Of a stretch of DNA of 64,000 nt, positions 23,235 through 36,900 are shown piece by piece. The notes under the pieces were generated by a model. The model worked only from the letters and a program-made list of their open reading frames with translations. It was not told the DNA's origin and ran no database searches. A program made the position numbers and the translations under genes. Location of the stretch: contig CM049312.1 in the NCBI GenBank assembly GCA_026874595.1, positions 68,974,929 to 69,038,928 of the forward strand. The letters are read 5' to 3'. The stretch's first letter is position 1, and the number at the start of each line of letters is the position of its first letter. The stretch is from Sipunculus nudus. Taxonomy: Eukaryota; Annelida; Sipuncula; Golfingiida; Sipunculidae.

Positions 23235-24522
23235 GTATCAGTATTTTTTATATTAATGATTTTTTATTTACGGGTATCAAGTAGGCTAATATTGATGATA
23301 CTGGCACAATATATATGTGAGCTGCCATTGAAGCTTAGAAAAAGAGGACTGTTCACCTTTGCATATGAGGTGTATTATTCAAGAAGTTTTATTTATACAA
23401 TAAATTCCCCTTCGCAAATATCACAAATTTGCAAAACCTCACAAACGAAAAGACAACCCTAGCTGGTATAAACATTATAATTGGTGAAGGATACTGAATA
23501 CAGCTTTTTAGGCTCTTCAGTATTGGTCATCCTGTAATTGGTCAGAGTAGGGGTTACTTAGTTTATGAGTCAAGACATTTAGATACCTTGAACAATGAAG
23601 TTGGATTGGGGTTAAGATTAAAAGCCAGTGAGCTTGTGTGAATACATATATTCATGACATTATCTCTCATATGAATTTTTAACTGTAAAACCCACTTGAT
23701 TCCTTCAGCATATAATAGTACATGCATTATTACAGTGAAAATCAATCAAGTTCCGATTTTCATGCATGGGGTTTGTGTTAGGGACATAAAATTACATCCC
23801 CTGGATTAGATTTAATTGATTCATGACCTCCTAATCAATTTGTTTTGATTATTATTTTATGCCTGCACCACCCTAATGTAACCCTCAATGATCTGTCAAC
23901 ATTGATGGCACAGAGTGAGAAGGTCAAGAGTACTTATAATGTGTATGTTCATTCTTCTTCGTCTTAGGCTTCAAATTTCCTCAGAATGTATGCCCAGGAA
24001 GCACCCAGGGAATGATTTCCAGACCCTACCAAACTGAGTGCTTGGAGGGCTTACATAACGACGTTGTCTCCAGTCAGGCAGTGTTCAAGATATATAGTAA
24101 ACCAATAAGATATAGGTTAACCAATGGGAGCTCCACTCGCAATTAAACAAAAATGGCAGAGATAACTCATGGCAAGGATACATTTTCCTTTATTTGCTAA
24201 AGTTAACTAGAGTCCATTGTGGTTAAAAAACATTTTTTAAATATAGTCTGAAATTTACTACTAAAATTTTAACTGAATTGAGAATTAACTGAAGCAATGG
24301 TAAAAGAATCAATTAATTGATCAGATTCAAAGGCCCTTCACAATTCACAAACTTAAAGTTTGTGTGAACTTAAGAAAAAAAGTCATTCCAGCTAGTATCT
24401 TTACTGGAAAACCCTGCCTGAAGTACCTGATACAGTTACACATAAAATACATACAAAATTTCATTGAAACTCCTTGAAATTTTAAATAAATATCTTGTGG
24501 ATGTGTGACCAAATAGACATTA

Positions 24523-24857
24523 TAAGGCCAAAAAAAATAAGGTTTGGTTCTCAGGCACTTTTTTTTCATGAATCAATGCTGGCGGATTTTATTTTTGTGT
24601 ATGTCTCAATAAAAATGTCAAATGATAAGGGAAAAGCATGATAATTACATATTTATTTTGTTAAACAAGTAGAAGCACTACATGACATAGGAAATTTAAT
24701 CAAAATTGAATGATTTTATCTTCTTGAAACAATGTCTGAGCGGCTTGAGCTCAAAATTGGGAAGTTTCTATTGAAAATTAAAAATTAAATTTTTTGATGT
24801 TGGGGTTAAAAATTGATGTGGGCCATGCCCGAGAACCATACTTTTTTTTTTGCCTAA
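24523..24857. mobile_element. MITE-like element, copy 3
   Basis: AAGGCCAAAAAAAATAAGGT and TTGGTTCTCAGGCAC at the left; GCCCGAGAACCATAC..TTTTTTGCCTAA at the right. The interior shares ATAAAAATGTCAAATGA and GCTCAAAATTGG with the copy at 17.2 kb. No clear target duplication. Confidence 0.75.
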
Positions 24858-25099
24858 AGGGGTAAAGCTGGATCCCCATTCATATCCAATCTTAAATAAA
24901 ACCAATTCACTCAAAAACTATAGCAATAAATTTTTTAATTTTAAGGCCACCCTTCAGCAGAACTTTATTTCAGCTCATGAAGAATTAATTTTCAGAGATA
25001 ACATATAGACAAACCAACAAATCCACAGAGGTTAAAACATAACCTCTGGTATTGCAACAAAGTTGATGGTGGTAATAATTATATTGACAGATCAGTAAC

Positions 25100-25401
25100 C
25101 TGAATATTTAGATTTAACCTGCCATCTGTCTCTAGGGTTTTGTCTGGTGGGGGAACCTTAAATCTTTGCACAGCGGAGCAAGCAGCAGTGATGGCATTAC
25201 ACATACCCATTCTGTCTTTAGAGAGACATTGTTTATCAACAAATGAATAATGATTAGTTTTAGCTAAGGTCCCATGGACAGACTGACCCCTTGGGGCGGC
25301 CTGTGGTAACCAGCCACCACTGTCAAAATGGCTATTATTGATCTTGCAGTGGATGTACTGCTCTTGGGCCACTGTCCCCTGGCACCTCCAGGGCCTGAAG
25401 T
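25100..25401 (-). CDS. candidate internal exon, unknown protein
   Basis: A minus-strand frame open for 100 codons in a block of clearly higher GC (near 49% by eye) than its surroundings. Acceptor CCATCTTCACCACAG; donor TTCAG|GTTACTG, with alternatives GGCAG|GTTAAA and TTTAAG|GTTCCC. Peptide pieces: QEQYIHCKINNSHFDSGGW, DRMGMCNAITAACSAVQRF. The composition is protein-like (Cys, Trp, His and Gly spread evenly). A further frame is also partly open. I do not recognise it; roughly nine ORFs this long are expected by chance. Confidence 0.3.
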
Positions 25402-25879
25402 CTGTGGTGAAGATGGTTTCTCAGTAAAATCACATGTCCTGGATCATGTGAATTAGTGGTTATTATGAAGCTCCAGCACCCTTGACTTGTATGGATTGGA
25501 TATAGACATAATTATCCTGAAGACACGGAACTAAAGCTACTTGCTCAAAAGATAGAGCCCCCCTTCCCCCCCACCAAATATTGTTGAAATAATCATAAAT
25601 ATATTTAATATTTTTCTTTATAGAATAGGTCCATGGCCTGTCTGTTATTTACACTGTAGTGTATGATGAAGAAGTTATAACCATACAATAAGAATATATA
25701 TATTTTTTAAGGATAATTTTATGGCCTGTTGGTGGCGCTGTCTAATGATTTAGGATGAAGGTATCCATAGTATAAGAATAACATATATATTTTATTATTA
25801 AGCCTTTTAGATTTAAGGTTGTACATGACAGGGTTAGGAATAATCCAGGAGTTGTACCGTGTCAATAAAACATCAGAGC

Positions 25880-25915
25880 AAATCTTTGAGCTCCATGGCA
25901 GGGCTCGAACCAAGA
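25880..25915 (+). repeat. B-box-like tRNA fragment
   Basis: GCAGGGCTCGAACCAAGACC resembles the T-arm/B-box of a tRNA-derived repeat. No convincing A box. Isolated and short. Confidence 0.25.
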
Positions 25916-26071
25916 CCTTTCTACTTACAATAAAAAAAATTGTTAAAAAAAAAAGAATTTTATACTCTGTAGATATATATTCCTTTATAACTAGTCTGTG
26001 CGTGTCAATTAATACACATACTAAGATCTGTTAGTAGAATTTATCCTCCACCCTTCTTGCATTGATAAAGA

Positions 26072-26074
26072 ATA

Positions 26075-26128
<54 letters not shown>
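26072..26128. repeat. (TA)n microsatellite
   Basis: About 27 TA dinucleotides. Confidence 0.95.
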
Positions 26129-26130
<2 letters not shown>

Positions 26131-26247
26131 CATGGGCCGAGTTGTGTAGATTCTGACAGCTGTTGCTGCAGTAGCTTCATCAGGAAACAGTGTCAAATTC
26201 TTAACGATTTAGGGGAAATATTGAAAATTATCCCACCCCCCTTAGGA

Positions 26248-26587
26248 CACACTTAATTTGCCTCATTCTTGCAAGTTCAAGACCAGAAACAGGCATTTTT
26301 GCTACGTCAGGCCACAGAGGAGTTGCCTGACAATGGTTTAAAGCCACCACCATCAATCATAATATAGATGGTTATGTTGATCTGTTTAATTTGGATGAAG
26401 TATACATGTATAATACCACACTTAATTTGCCTCATTCTTGACAGATCAAGACCAGAAACAGGCATTTGAGCTACGTCAGGCCACAGAGGAGTTGCCTGAC
26501 AATGGTTTAAAGCCACCACCATCAGTCATAATATAGATGGTTATGTTGATCTGTTTAATTTGGATGAAGTATACATGTATAATACCT
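26248..26587 (+). repeat. 170-bp tandem duplication
   Basis: Two nearly identical 170-bp units (ACACTTAATTTGCCTCATTC at 26,248 and 26,418), each ending ATACATGTATAATACC. Differences cluster near TTGCAAGTTC versus TTGACAGATC and ATTTTTGCTACG versus ATTTGAGCTACG. Each unit contains a possible 60-bp exon after the variable acceptor (reading QDQKQAF, then LLRQ or ELRQ, then ATEELPDN), with a weak GTTTAA donor. Confidence 0.85.
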
Positions 26588-28042
26588 TATTATATCTAGA
26601 ATTAAATAATGTGTTATTATCAACCCCTGTTATTAACTATCAAGAGGGAAACCCAAGCACATTTGAAACTGGTACTTGGGTAGAACTCTATGACATGAAT
26701 ATTATGAGGGAGAATATCTGTGGTCAAACATATGGCATAAAGTTTTTGTTTCAAGTCCTTTAGATTGTAATTAGCCTAAAGCAAACCATTTCCATAATTG
26801 CTTTTGGAATTTGTAAAAATACAACAAAACTGCACAAGATATTGAAATATTTTGCAATATAAAAATGTAAATTGTCAGAATCAAAATAGATCTTCACATG
26901 CGGTAAAGTGGATTTCATATTACCAGTTTATTCCTGTATGTATGGGGCTAGCTAGGAATAATAAACCCCTATACAGTTAAGACAGTGCAAATCAAGAGTC
27001 TAGCTGTCAAGATTTCTTCACAATGCCTTGTAAGCTCAGTTTGATGGAAATTATGCCAGCAGCCTCAGGTCAAAACCAATTGTGTGATCCCCCTGGGTAC
27101 ACTTTACCAAGTGGCGGTAATCTCTGTGCACAGAAAAACATAAGGTTCACACACACTTCTTATATGCAGCAGTCATACACTGCAGTCATTCTAGATCTCG
27201 ATCCTTCACTTTAACTGCTGTTTTGTATAGCAAGTTTTTCAGGGTTTCTGCACCAGGGCTGGCACAGTGCCAAGAATTGTAATCAGACCAGTGAGATACG
27301 GTATCTCATTCTGCAACACACAAATGAGAGCAGAATGTTGCAGGTTTGAAACATGAATTTAAATGCACAATGCAATACCATGCTCTCATTGGTCAGACAA
27401 CCATTCTATCCCTGTGCCAGCCCTGGTGGTGAAACCTGGAGACTCTTGCCATACAAAGCAGCGGTGAAAGCAAAAGAGATGTCAGAATAACCGCAGTACT
27501 GTATAATCGCTACGTGAGGAACGTAGGGTTCATACCTTTTACCATAAAAACAGAAGTAATCAAATAATCACTTGAGAATTTCAGTAAGAAATTTTACCTG
27601 AATTACATACAGTTGCAACACCAGACAACAATGATCTACAAACTTATAGCAGATATATAATTATTCAATTTGTTAATTATCCCAGCTGTTGTACTTGTAG
27701 GCTTACTGCCGTCTTATGATATATATATACTGCTTCGATTCTCTGCAGGCAGTAACAGAACTTTACAAGCATCCAGGCCCATTGGTTTTGTTTTTATTGG
27801 ATTTTTGTTCAGAAATTTCATTGAAATATAAGCACAAGTTGGCTCTTGTTTTATAAATATATAAATATATTCTTAAAAAGAGCCTATTAATTAATATATT
27901 AATTTGAATGCACATGTGGCAGCTAGCATACCTTTACCACTAGTAGTAATTATCCAATAGCTTAATTTAAAAAAACACAACATTTGAAAATGATTATATA
28001 CAGTGGCACTTGCACACATGTTAATATAGATTCTGTGTACAC

Positions 28043-28161
28043 TAAAATAAATGCTTTCATAGATATGAGGGTACCATTCTAATACAGTAATAGCCAATGA
28101 TCGACCCTTGAGGGATGGCAGTGCATCAAACATTGTCACAATAAATAAAGGTGACGTCATG
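28043..28161 (-). CDS. candidate exon, unknown protein
   Basis: A minus-strand frame open for 39 codons from an ATG (includes FDALPSLKGRSLAITVLEW). It could be an initial exon, or an internal one after ATGAAG|C. Donor TTTTA|GTGTAC is weak. Its phase fits the segment at 25,100-25,401. A consensus CRE (TGACGTCA) overlaps the ATG. Low confidence. Confidence 0.15.
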
Positions 28162-29160
28162 CTTCATGTGCTGGATTGATGTCAGGGACCATAAAATAGA
28201 GATCAAGGTGACTATATCAATAGCCAAATCTGATTATATCATTAAGATCCATGATGTAGGACTCAAGTCCAGGTAAGGACTCTGAAGAAATCAGGCCAAG
28301 TTCATCTCGAGTCCAGTAGAAAAAAATCTGTCACTTATTATAAAGACTGATGTACATGTGTGAACTACTTACAGAATATTACAAAATAATAACGATATAT
28401 ATATACCAGGCTTTGCTCAGCATCAGGAGCTAATAATGAATGTAATTAACCGTCATAGTAATTAAAAGCATGTGTACAGTACTGCATGTGCACTTACTTA
28501 AAATTGTACATGATAATCAGAAATTTCCATTTAAATTGCTTTTTACGGATATTTGTATTGGACTCAGACTTGGACTCCGGTTCCAATTGACTCAAAGAAG
28601 GTGGACATAGACTCAAACCTCAAGGACTTGGATTTTTAACAGACTCGAGTGGCCTGGACTCGGACTTGCACCCTGGGACTGCAGCAGATGGTATTGATTT
28701 GACTACATCACTGTTTCAGATGTACTTGATTTTGTATCACAACATGTCCATACACTGCACATGGCATACCAATGTCTTTACATCACTGGGAAAAAAGAAA
28801 AATGCTCTCATAATTAGCTTATAATACTCAATACTTCATGCTCAAAAATACATTTTTTGCCAATTATGAGAGCACAACATAAGCCATTGTATAGGATTGC
28901 CAGTACAGGACCGACTTTATCCTCCATTGCAGTGTATAAGCTAAATATACTCTCAAAGCATCAATCCATCAAAAACTTGAGTGGAATGATAAAAACTGGA
29001 ACATTCACTAATGGGGGTGTTAATCAAGGCAGACTGCGGCCTGTATGCATTATATCTCACTGTATCACTAACCTTTGTCCAAAGGAGAGATCCTCTCCAG
29101 GGGCCGTAATAACACTTTTCTGCCTTTCTCAGACAGGCAAACACGTGAACAGAAGGGCCT

Positions 29161-30850
29161 TTTTAGCTCAGCTGACTGTAAGTCATCTGAGCTATAGCGA
29201 TCACTCTTTGTCCGTCGTCTGTCCGGCCGTCCGGGGCCGTCTGTCCGTTAACAAGGCACAAATCACAACCACTGGACCTGGAATCTTCTTACTTTACATC
29301 CAGAGAGGTCCATGAAAAATCTCCTTGGAAACCTGGAATTAGGTCTCTGTTACCCATATTCTTCGAGCTATGGGGCCCCAAAGTACCCCCCAGAATAGTA
29401 AAAAATTTCATACAAAAACTTCAATATCTCATTAACTACATCACTGATGGTCATGATTTTTGGCATACATATTGATCATGGGATGATCCATCAGTTCCTG
29501 CAGACTGGTGGTGCCACCTGTAATTTTTGATTTTTTACGAATTTTTTTCTCTATTTTTGAGACCTTTAAAAATGTGGACATCTGTTAACAGGGCACAAAT
29601 CGTAAAGACTGGACCTAGAATCTTCATTCTTGACATTCTGAGAGACCTATGAAAAGTCTCAGTGGAAACCAGAAATTAGGTCTCTGTTACCCATATTCTT
29701 CGAGCTATGGGGCCCAAAAGTACCCCCCAGAATAGTGAAAAATTTCATACAAAAACTTCAATATCTCATTAACTATATCACTAATGGTCATGATTTTTGG
29801 CATACATATTGATCATGAGATGTTTCATCAGTTTCTGCAGACTGGTGGCGCCACCTGTATTTTTCGATTTTATACGAATTGTTTTCTCTATTTTTGAGAC
29901 CTTTAAAATGTGAACATCTATTAACAGGGCACAAAGCGTAAAGACTGGACCTAGAATCTTCATTCTTGACATTCTGAGAGGCCTATGAAAAGTCTCCATG
30001 GAAACCAGAAATTAGGTCTCTGTTACCCATATCCTTTGAGCTATGGGGCCCCTAAGTACCCCCCAGAATAGTAAAAATTTCATAAAAAAAACTTCAATAT
30101 CTGATTACTACATCACTGATAGTCATGATTTTTGGCATACATATTGATCACGAGATGTTTCATCAGTTTCTGCAGATCAGTGGCGCCACCTGTATTTTTC
30201 AAAGTTTTACAATTTTTTTTCTCTATTTTTGAGACCTTTATGGATGTAGTTATCTGTCAACAAGGTTCAGATTGGACCTAGAATCTTCATTCTTGACACA
30301 CAGGTAGATCTATGAAAAGTCTCCATGGAAACCTGAAATTAGGTCTCTGTTACCCATATCCTTTGAGCTATTCCACTCCAAAATACAGCTCAGAATAATG
30401 GAAAATTTGATACAAAAGCTGAAGTATCTCAACAACTAATGCAGAGATCACCATAATTGTTTGTATGGATATTGAGTGTTTCATCAGTTTCTGCAGCCTG
30501 GTGGCACCACATATATTTGTTGGGGCTTTTTTTCGATTTTTTTTTTTCTATTTTTGAGACCTTTAAAGATATGAACATCTGTTAACATGGCACAAATCAT
30601 AACAACTGGACCTAGAATCTTCATTCTTTACACACAGGGAGACCCATGAAAAATCTCCATGGAAACCTGAAATTAGGTCTCTGTTACCCATATCCATTAA
30701 GCTGTATGGCTCCAAAACACTCCCCAGAATAATGAAAAATTTGATACAAAAACTCCAGTATCTCAATAACTACAAAACTGATGCTCATGATTTTTGGCAT
30801 ACATATTGATCATGACATGTTCAATCAGTTTTAGCAGGCTGGTTGTGCTC
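29161..30850 (+). mobile_element. A-family element with 337-bp tandem array
   Basis: The head TTTTAGCTCAGCTGACTGTA continues into AGTCATCTGAGCT, forming an imperfect hairpin, then a CTGTCCG-rich stretch. About 4.8 monomers follow; the block GGGCACAAATCGTAAAGACT recurs near 29,253, 29,591, 29,927 and 30,588. Each monomer holds TTAGGTCTCTGTTACCCATA, a GTGGCGCCACCTGT motif (best at about 29,850 and 30,180), and TATTTTTGAGACCTTTA. No 3' terminal signature is seen, so it is probably 3'-truncated. Confidence 0.8.
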
Positions 30851-32282
30851 CATGATTTGCATAGCAGCAGACCCTTAATGGAGCCAAGTATCAGTCTCAA
30901 TCCCAACCTGATCCTTAAGGAAATATGTTATTGGGCACTCAGTTACAGCGTACATAACAAAAAGATTGCTGGATGTCACCATCAGGATGCAGGTTAACGG
31001 TTATACACAAATGTCAAAACAGTGAATTATTGAAATTTTGATATGATGGAAGGGTACACCTTTAGTGGAAAGGCAAATTTTCCTGTGGAAAGCCAGAACT
31101 AGATTTATACCTTTCCGTTGGAAAGGTGAACATTTCAAAGTATTACGAACCCTGCTCTCTGACACTGTGCAAGGGGTCCCTGCATGGACTGTGAAAGCAT
31201 CATCATACAGTGAACTAAGGCAGCTAGGGCTGGAGTTTGATGCATACCCTTTAGCTGAGGGTTACTTACTACTACCAGCTATAAGGTTAACCAGCTGCAG
31301 ACATTCACCCTTCTATTCAAAACAGACCTCATCCAACTTGAAAATGTGGGGATGGCTGGAACTACTTGCCTCAAGTGTCAAAATCAAAATTTGTTACATT
31401 TCAAGAAAACACCTGTTTATATTTCACATGTGCATGCTTACAAAATTTTTCTTATTCTTAGAAGTCCTTATATTACCACAATTTAATACACCCATGTCCA
31501 TGTAATTTGCCTTTGAAAAATTCTTTATCAACTTAAGTTATCCAACATATTTTACTGGACTACATTATGCTCTTCACTGTATTTATACCTACATACGCCA
31601 TTAATTTACAAGCACTGTTGCATTGTGGGGCTTACGTTTCAGTACCTACAAAACCCTTAACAGCAGAGCCATGCTCTCATGATTCCAGTTCTGTGTAGTG
31701 TGCCAAGCATTGTGTCTGATTTTTTTTTGTGGCAGAAGAACTTTAAGTGTACTCTAGCTAGGGTTTGAGTACCTTTGAGAAAATACAACAAAACACCCAC
31801 TTTAAATTCAAGGTACCCATTCTTTTACCAGGCATATAAGGTATATCAAGCCTGCCAAATCACTTTTTTTTATCAAAGTAGTCACTTTTATGAGGATTTA
31901 CTGAAAATAATGCTAATTACTCTTTTTTCACTTTTTTAGCAGCACTTTTTTGCTCATATTTTCAGTGAAAAAAAATTTGATATATACTATTTCTCCCCTG
32001 CTTTTATAGTCCAGTCAGGACAAGAATGGGACACTTCACAATTTTTTTTGTGTAAATATGTCCATCATGTGTCACAATGCGAGGAAAATTCCCTTATCTT
32101 CATGCAGAGGGATGTGCAATGTATATTAATTTCTTACTTTTGGAGCGACATATATATACACAACACAATATGCAAAGCACATCTTTATTCAGTTTGTGAT
32201 TAGAATATAAGAAATTGCCCTTAATTTTACTCTTTCTTCACACTTTGTTTCAAAGAAGGCTGCTCTTTTATACCAGAGCACT

Positions 32283-32597
32283 TAAGGCCAAGAAAATAAA
32301 AGGGTATGGTTCTCAGGCACTTTTTTTCAGGAATCAATGCGGGCGAGCAGTATTTTATTTTTGACCTTTTTTTGTATGTTTCGATAAAAATGTCATTTGA
32401 TCTTGGAAAAGCATGAAAATGACAGGTTTCTTCTTGCTAAACAGGTAAAGGCATTACGTAACATTAAGGAAATCGTATCAAAATTGTATTATTTTATCTT
32501 CTTGAAAGATGAAAATCAAAATAAAAATGTTTGATGCTGGGGGTTAAAATTGACGCGGGCCGTGCCTGAGAACCATACCTTTAATTCTTTTGGTATA
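32283..32597. mobile_element. MITE-like element, copy 4
   Basis: AAGGCCAAGAAAATAAAAGG, TATGGTTCTCAGGCAC on the left; GCCTGAGAACCATACC..TTTTGGTATAA on the right, with the same interior blocks (TTTCGATAAAAATGTCA, TTTTATCTTCTTGAAAGA). Confidence 0.75.
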
Positions 32598-32869
32598 ATT
32601 ACTCTTTTTTTCTGTCATTTACCTTTGGCAGGCCTGTATACATGAAATACAGTGTTTTCTCCTGGGGAAAAAAGGGTACATAGAAGAATATTCACCAGGA
32701 TATTGTTCTGAAACCATTTGCTTATACCTATACACAGTAGAAATGAAATTGCACCGGGCGTGGTCAGTGGTGCAAAAGAAAATATTATCATAAATCAAGA
32801 TGATGACAAAAGGTAAAAAGGTTTATTATAGACCCATCTATAAAGGGACGTTTTATGATATATATACCC

Positions 32870-33362
32870 CCAATTGCCTTCCATCTGTCCGTTAACTTTT
32901 AATGTAGCTGTGATAACTTACAGGGCCTTTGATGGACATTCACGAAACTCACCATAACTACTGACGAGTAGATCATCTTGCCCAGATTTGTTTTTGGGCA
33001 AAATCCACGCACATTTAATAAGGTCAGAGGTCACTTGGCTACTCAGTGTGGTGCTGTCACAATAACTTACAAGGAATTTGATGGATTTTGATCAAACTCA
33101 ATAGAAATATTAATCTTTGAAATATCTGGCCTAAGTTCGGTTTCCAGCAAAGTCCACAAATATTTAATGAAGTCAGAGGTCACCACATGTTGGTGTTACT
33201 GTAAAAATCTGATGGATTTTCATTAAACTTATAATGAGTATAAACCAATCGTCTTCCACCTAAATTACATTCATGGCAAAATTCACACATATATTTAATG
33301 AGGTCAGAGGTCACAAGATATGTGACAGGCCTGTTATGTGCCATTTGCTGTGCTCTTGTTTG
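32870..33362 (+). mobile_element. G-family repeat, copy 3
   Basis: CTTCCATCTGTCCGTTAACT, then three monomers each ending in TTTAATGAGGTCAGAGGTCA-like blocks, then the tail GTTATGTGCCATTTG..GCTCTTGTTTG. Perfect DR1 sites at 33,021-33,033 and 33,301-33,313. Confidence 0.75.
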
Positions 33363-33399
33363 ATTCTTGTCAATTAAATACTTCCTTCCTTGATTGCCA

Positions 33400-36300
33400 G
33401 TTTTCTCATATATGCATTTTATACCTTCATCCAGACAGTCATGTTATAGTCAACGTACACCTTTGGATCATATTTATCAACACGCATAACCAAAACAATA
33501 TATATACCATATTTATGATTAGTTCTCTTGGGTTACAAGCCATATTAAAGGTATATATGAAGTATTTTGGAATGAAAACAGTAAATATGATGTATGTTAT
33601 CTATTTTAAAATTAAACCAATGCAGTTCATTTACTTTAATCCTTTATCATCGCTCAACACCAGCTGATATTTCAGCGGTCTTACGGCCTTCCAAACAATG
33701 TTCAATGCAGCAGAAAAGAGTAGGGAGATTAAGCCTCCATGCTTAATACACACTGGTCCAGGTTTCTAGTTTAGATTTTATGACAAAAAAAAATGTGGAT
33801 TTTCCTTTGAAAAAGTTGGTATGAAAAAGGTGAAAATGCAAGGTGAACCCGGAATTTGAAAATGAAAGTCTGGGAAACATAAATTTGTATTCATCAAATT
33901 GAACTGATATCAAAGGATGATAAACACTGTAGCAAGTGACTAAACTTTGTTCCAACACCCCTGTCCATCTAATTTTTGGTGATATTTCTTTCAAATATAT
34001 TTTATTTGCCACTAAAAATTAGCTTTTATCAAAGGAAGTTGTTTTATGGTTGTTGTATGAATTTATGGTGATTTAAATAAGCATGAAATAATAAATTTAC
34101 TTTGTGATGCCGGGACGACGTGTTGGCCTGGCTGTCTAGAAAGAGCTGCAAAAATGATGATGATCAGCCATATCTGTTTATCCATGCATGTGTTGTATGT
34201 AGGAGGCATGTGTTTGTGACATAACAAATGTGTGAAGTACAAATCCAACTGTGAGGTCATCACTACAAATTAACCGTTAAGTGGATGTAGTTTTAGCCCA
34301 GCTGTTATCTTAGGTTGTCACTGATTTGTCGCAAGACCATACATCTGTTCAGTCATTTTTCTTTCCGATTTAATCATATAGAATCCATACATGGGGAAAG
34401 TATTATTCCACTGTTAGATTTTTGCCACATTTATTTGTCTTATTTGCCTCTTAGGTTAATAAAAGTAAGCCTTAGTGCATTATCTGGAAAAATCAGGTGG
34501 ACAGGGGTTTTGGGTATAGAGTATGTAAGTAAGAATCGGTTATATATAACATCATATATGGTAATTGAAAACAACTGATGATTAACTATTAATCAATTAT
34601 ATTACATATACCATCTATAAATACCATGAAATATGCTGTATAGAATTATAACTAAATATTGATAGAATAAATTCAGTCTATCTTGTACATCACGCTGAAA
34701 GTTTAAGGTAACAGCCAGGTTATTAACACTTATTCGTCACACAAGGTAATTAAGTTTTAATGCTGTTCCCTGTTTTGTGCCCCATGCATCTCTCAGACAG
34801 AGTAAAATTATTCTATCAGGATATGACTTCTTTTGATGTGCACACAGTCATTTTTGATTTATTATGGCAAAAGTGCAATTGACTTTATCGATTATGAAAG
34901 AAAACTACCAGTCATTGATGTAAATCAATTAATTTGCACACCAATACAATTTTAAAGTACCTTTAAATTAAAAGCAAAAAATTGACATCACTTTATGAAT
35001 ATACTCATTTGTTGAATATTCATCCTAATGTCTTTTACACCTTTCTGGATAATATTCCCTAGGCCTTGAATACAAATCCTTTATGCAGAAGGCCGATTAC
35101 CACCAGTCTACTGATTTCCATTCAGTTAACGTTTCTGTTTTTCACCCGATTATACAGCGTCTCAAAACAAGTGGTCTGTGGCACCAGCTGTTCCCATCTC
35201 TGTCATGTTTCATATAAATTTCTCTCTGTTGGTTGCCATGGAAACAGTTCCTGTTCAGGAGGGCTCTAAGCTTGAAGGTATTTGCTTGGAGACTTGTGGG
35301 TCAGGAATGAAAGAGCGAATTTCTTAAACTAGTTCACTTGACACCACACACAAGCACAGCATGGGGGATTTTCAACAGGAACGTGTGATTATACTCAGTG
35401 TTGCTTGTTTTACATTGTAATATATGAGACAATAAAGCAAAAAATTCCTCGATATATTGACATCAGGTAAATTGGAAGAATTTAAACACAGGGTAATTAA
35501 TTCACTTGCTATTCACCATATTTAATCTGAGCAGTTAAGTCCAGATGGATTGACAGTCATACCACCAAAACATTTTCACTCGCATAGTTTATTAAATTTT
35601 GATAAAACTACATGCTACCATATATATATATTATTACTGGTTAGTTGTCCCCCATTGATTTAGATTTACAGACCGATATTTATATGTTCTCTTTATCATG
35701 AATAATACATTAAACTTGCTAACAATAAACAAGAAAATTATACATATTTTAGCATCATTCACCACCACAACATAGTGTAAGACTCATAATTATAAACCAT
35801 TTAACTTCATAATACTGACAAATAATTTCTGCAGTAACATATCACAATTTTTAATGTATCCTCTGGCAAAGTCAGGGGACACTATGGTTTTAGCACGGTC
35901 CCCCCCCCCCCCCCCCCCCCAGTGCAACCACAAAAAAATCTTGTTAACAAGCAAACCTAAAAAATATTAGGTGAGACACTGTATCGGTTGATGGTCCATG
36001 GGCATACAATAATACCACCCATCCTAGGTGCGGGCATGTAATAAAAAATTATATGTTTTGTATATTTACTATAGCTGCAAAATACTTATATAAAGATAAA
36101 TTGTAAATATTAAAATTATTAAAATATTACAACCTTTATAAAATCATTTTCATAAAGCTTTCATAAACTAAAGATCCAGCAATATATGTAGGGCTGTAAG
36201 GGTACAAAATCATCTCACGATACTATGTATGTATTAATTGCAATACACTGCTGCTGCATACAATAAGATATACATTACAATATATGTATGATATATTATT

Positions 36301-36900
36301 TATAGTGTTGCGACCAATGATTGATTATAATTGATGATCAGTCAACTGATGCAAACAATCAAATGGTTGATTTTGCATTGCCAAAAACTATAACATTGTT
36401 TTTCACAAAGGTTAGGCTTTTTAATGATGGAAGGTACACTTTTGTTAAATTTATGCGAACAGACTTTGGAACAATCTGTTTACTAATTGATTCACACCTA
36501 AGTTTACTATATAGAGTTATTAGATATATTAGCCAATATGTAGGCCTATATATTTCAACTGAGTTGATGTAGGTCTATTTGATGAGAAATTTCATACTTC
36601 TAGAGGTCAACCAGTGTTAAGAGTGATTGATCATGTGATTACAGCTGATTCAAAACACGTTTAAAAAACAACTAATAATCGTTCATCGGTAGCTGATATG
36701 CTGCCAGTGATCAATTAAATAAAGGAAGCAGCTCCCATTAACACTCATATTATTATTTATATTCCAGTCCAAATTCTCCCTTGTATATTGAAATATAAAT
36801 AAGCTTACTCTCATAAAATATTTTTCCAAACCATAAAAAAATATTTTTCCAAACAATTAGCCTATCAGATCGATGCTGTTCAATTTGTTTCTTACCAATG
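33400..36900. other. no supported feature
   Basis: A+T-rich DNA with a poly-C run (35,900-35,920) and scattered short ORFs. I see no repeat family member with recognisable ends and no convincing exon. Confidence 0.5.
35900..35920. repeat. poly-C tract, 21 bp
   Basis: Twenty-one consecutive C. Similar shorter runs occur at about 41,952-41,967, 43,600-43,621 and 46,330-46,341. Confidence 0.9.

Noticed and set aside
28857-29315. 152-codon plus-strand ORF
   Set aside because: Its second half runs into the head of the A-family element; no recognisable domain.
31065-31505. 146-codon plus-strand ORF
   Set aside because: No motif recognised, no splice context, and the C-terminal half is a low-information hydrophobic run.
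33950-34530. KIRWTGVL appearing on opposite strands at about 33.96 and 34.50 kb
   Set aside because: The underlying match is a short inverted repeat around GGACAGGGGT; it does not extend, so I treat it as coincidence or an old palindromic remnant.
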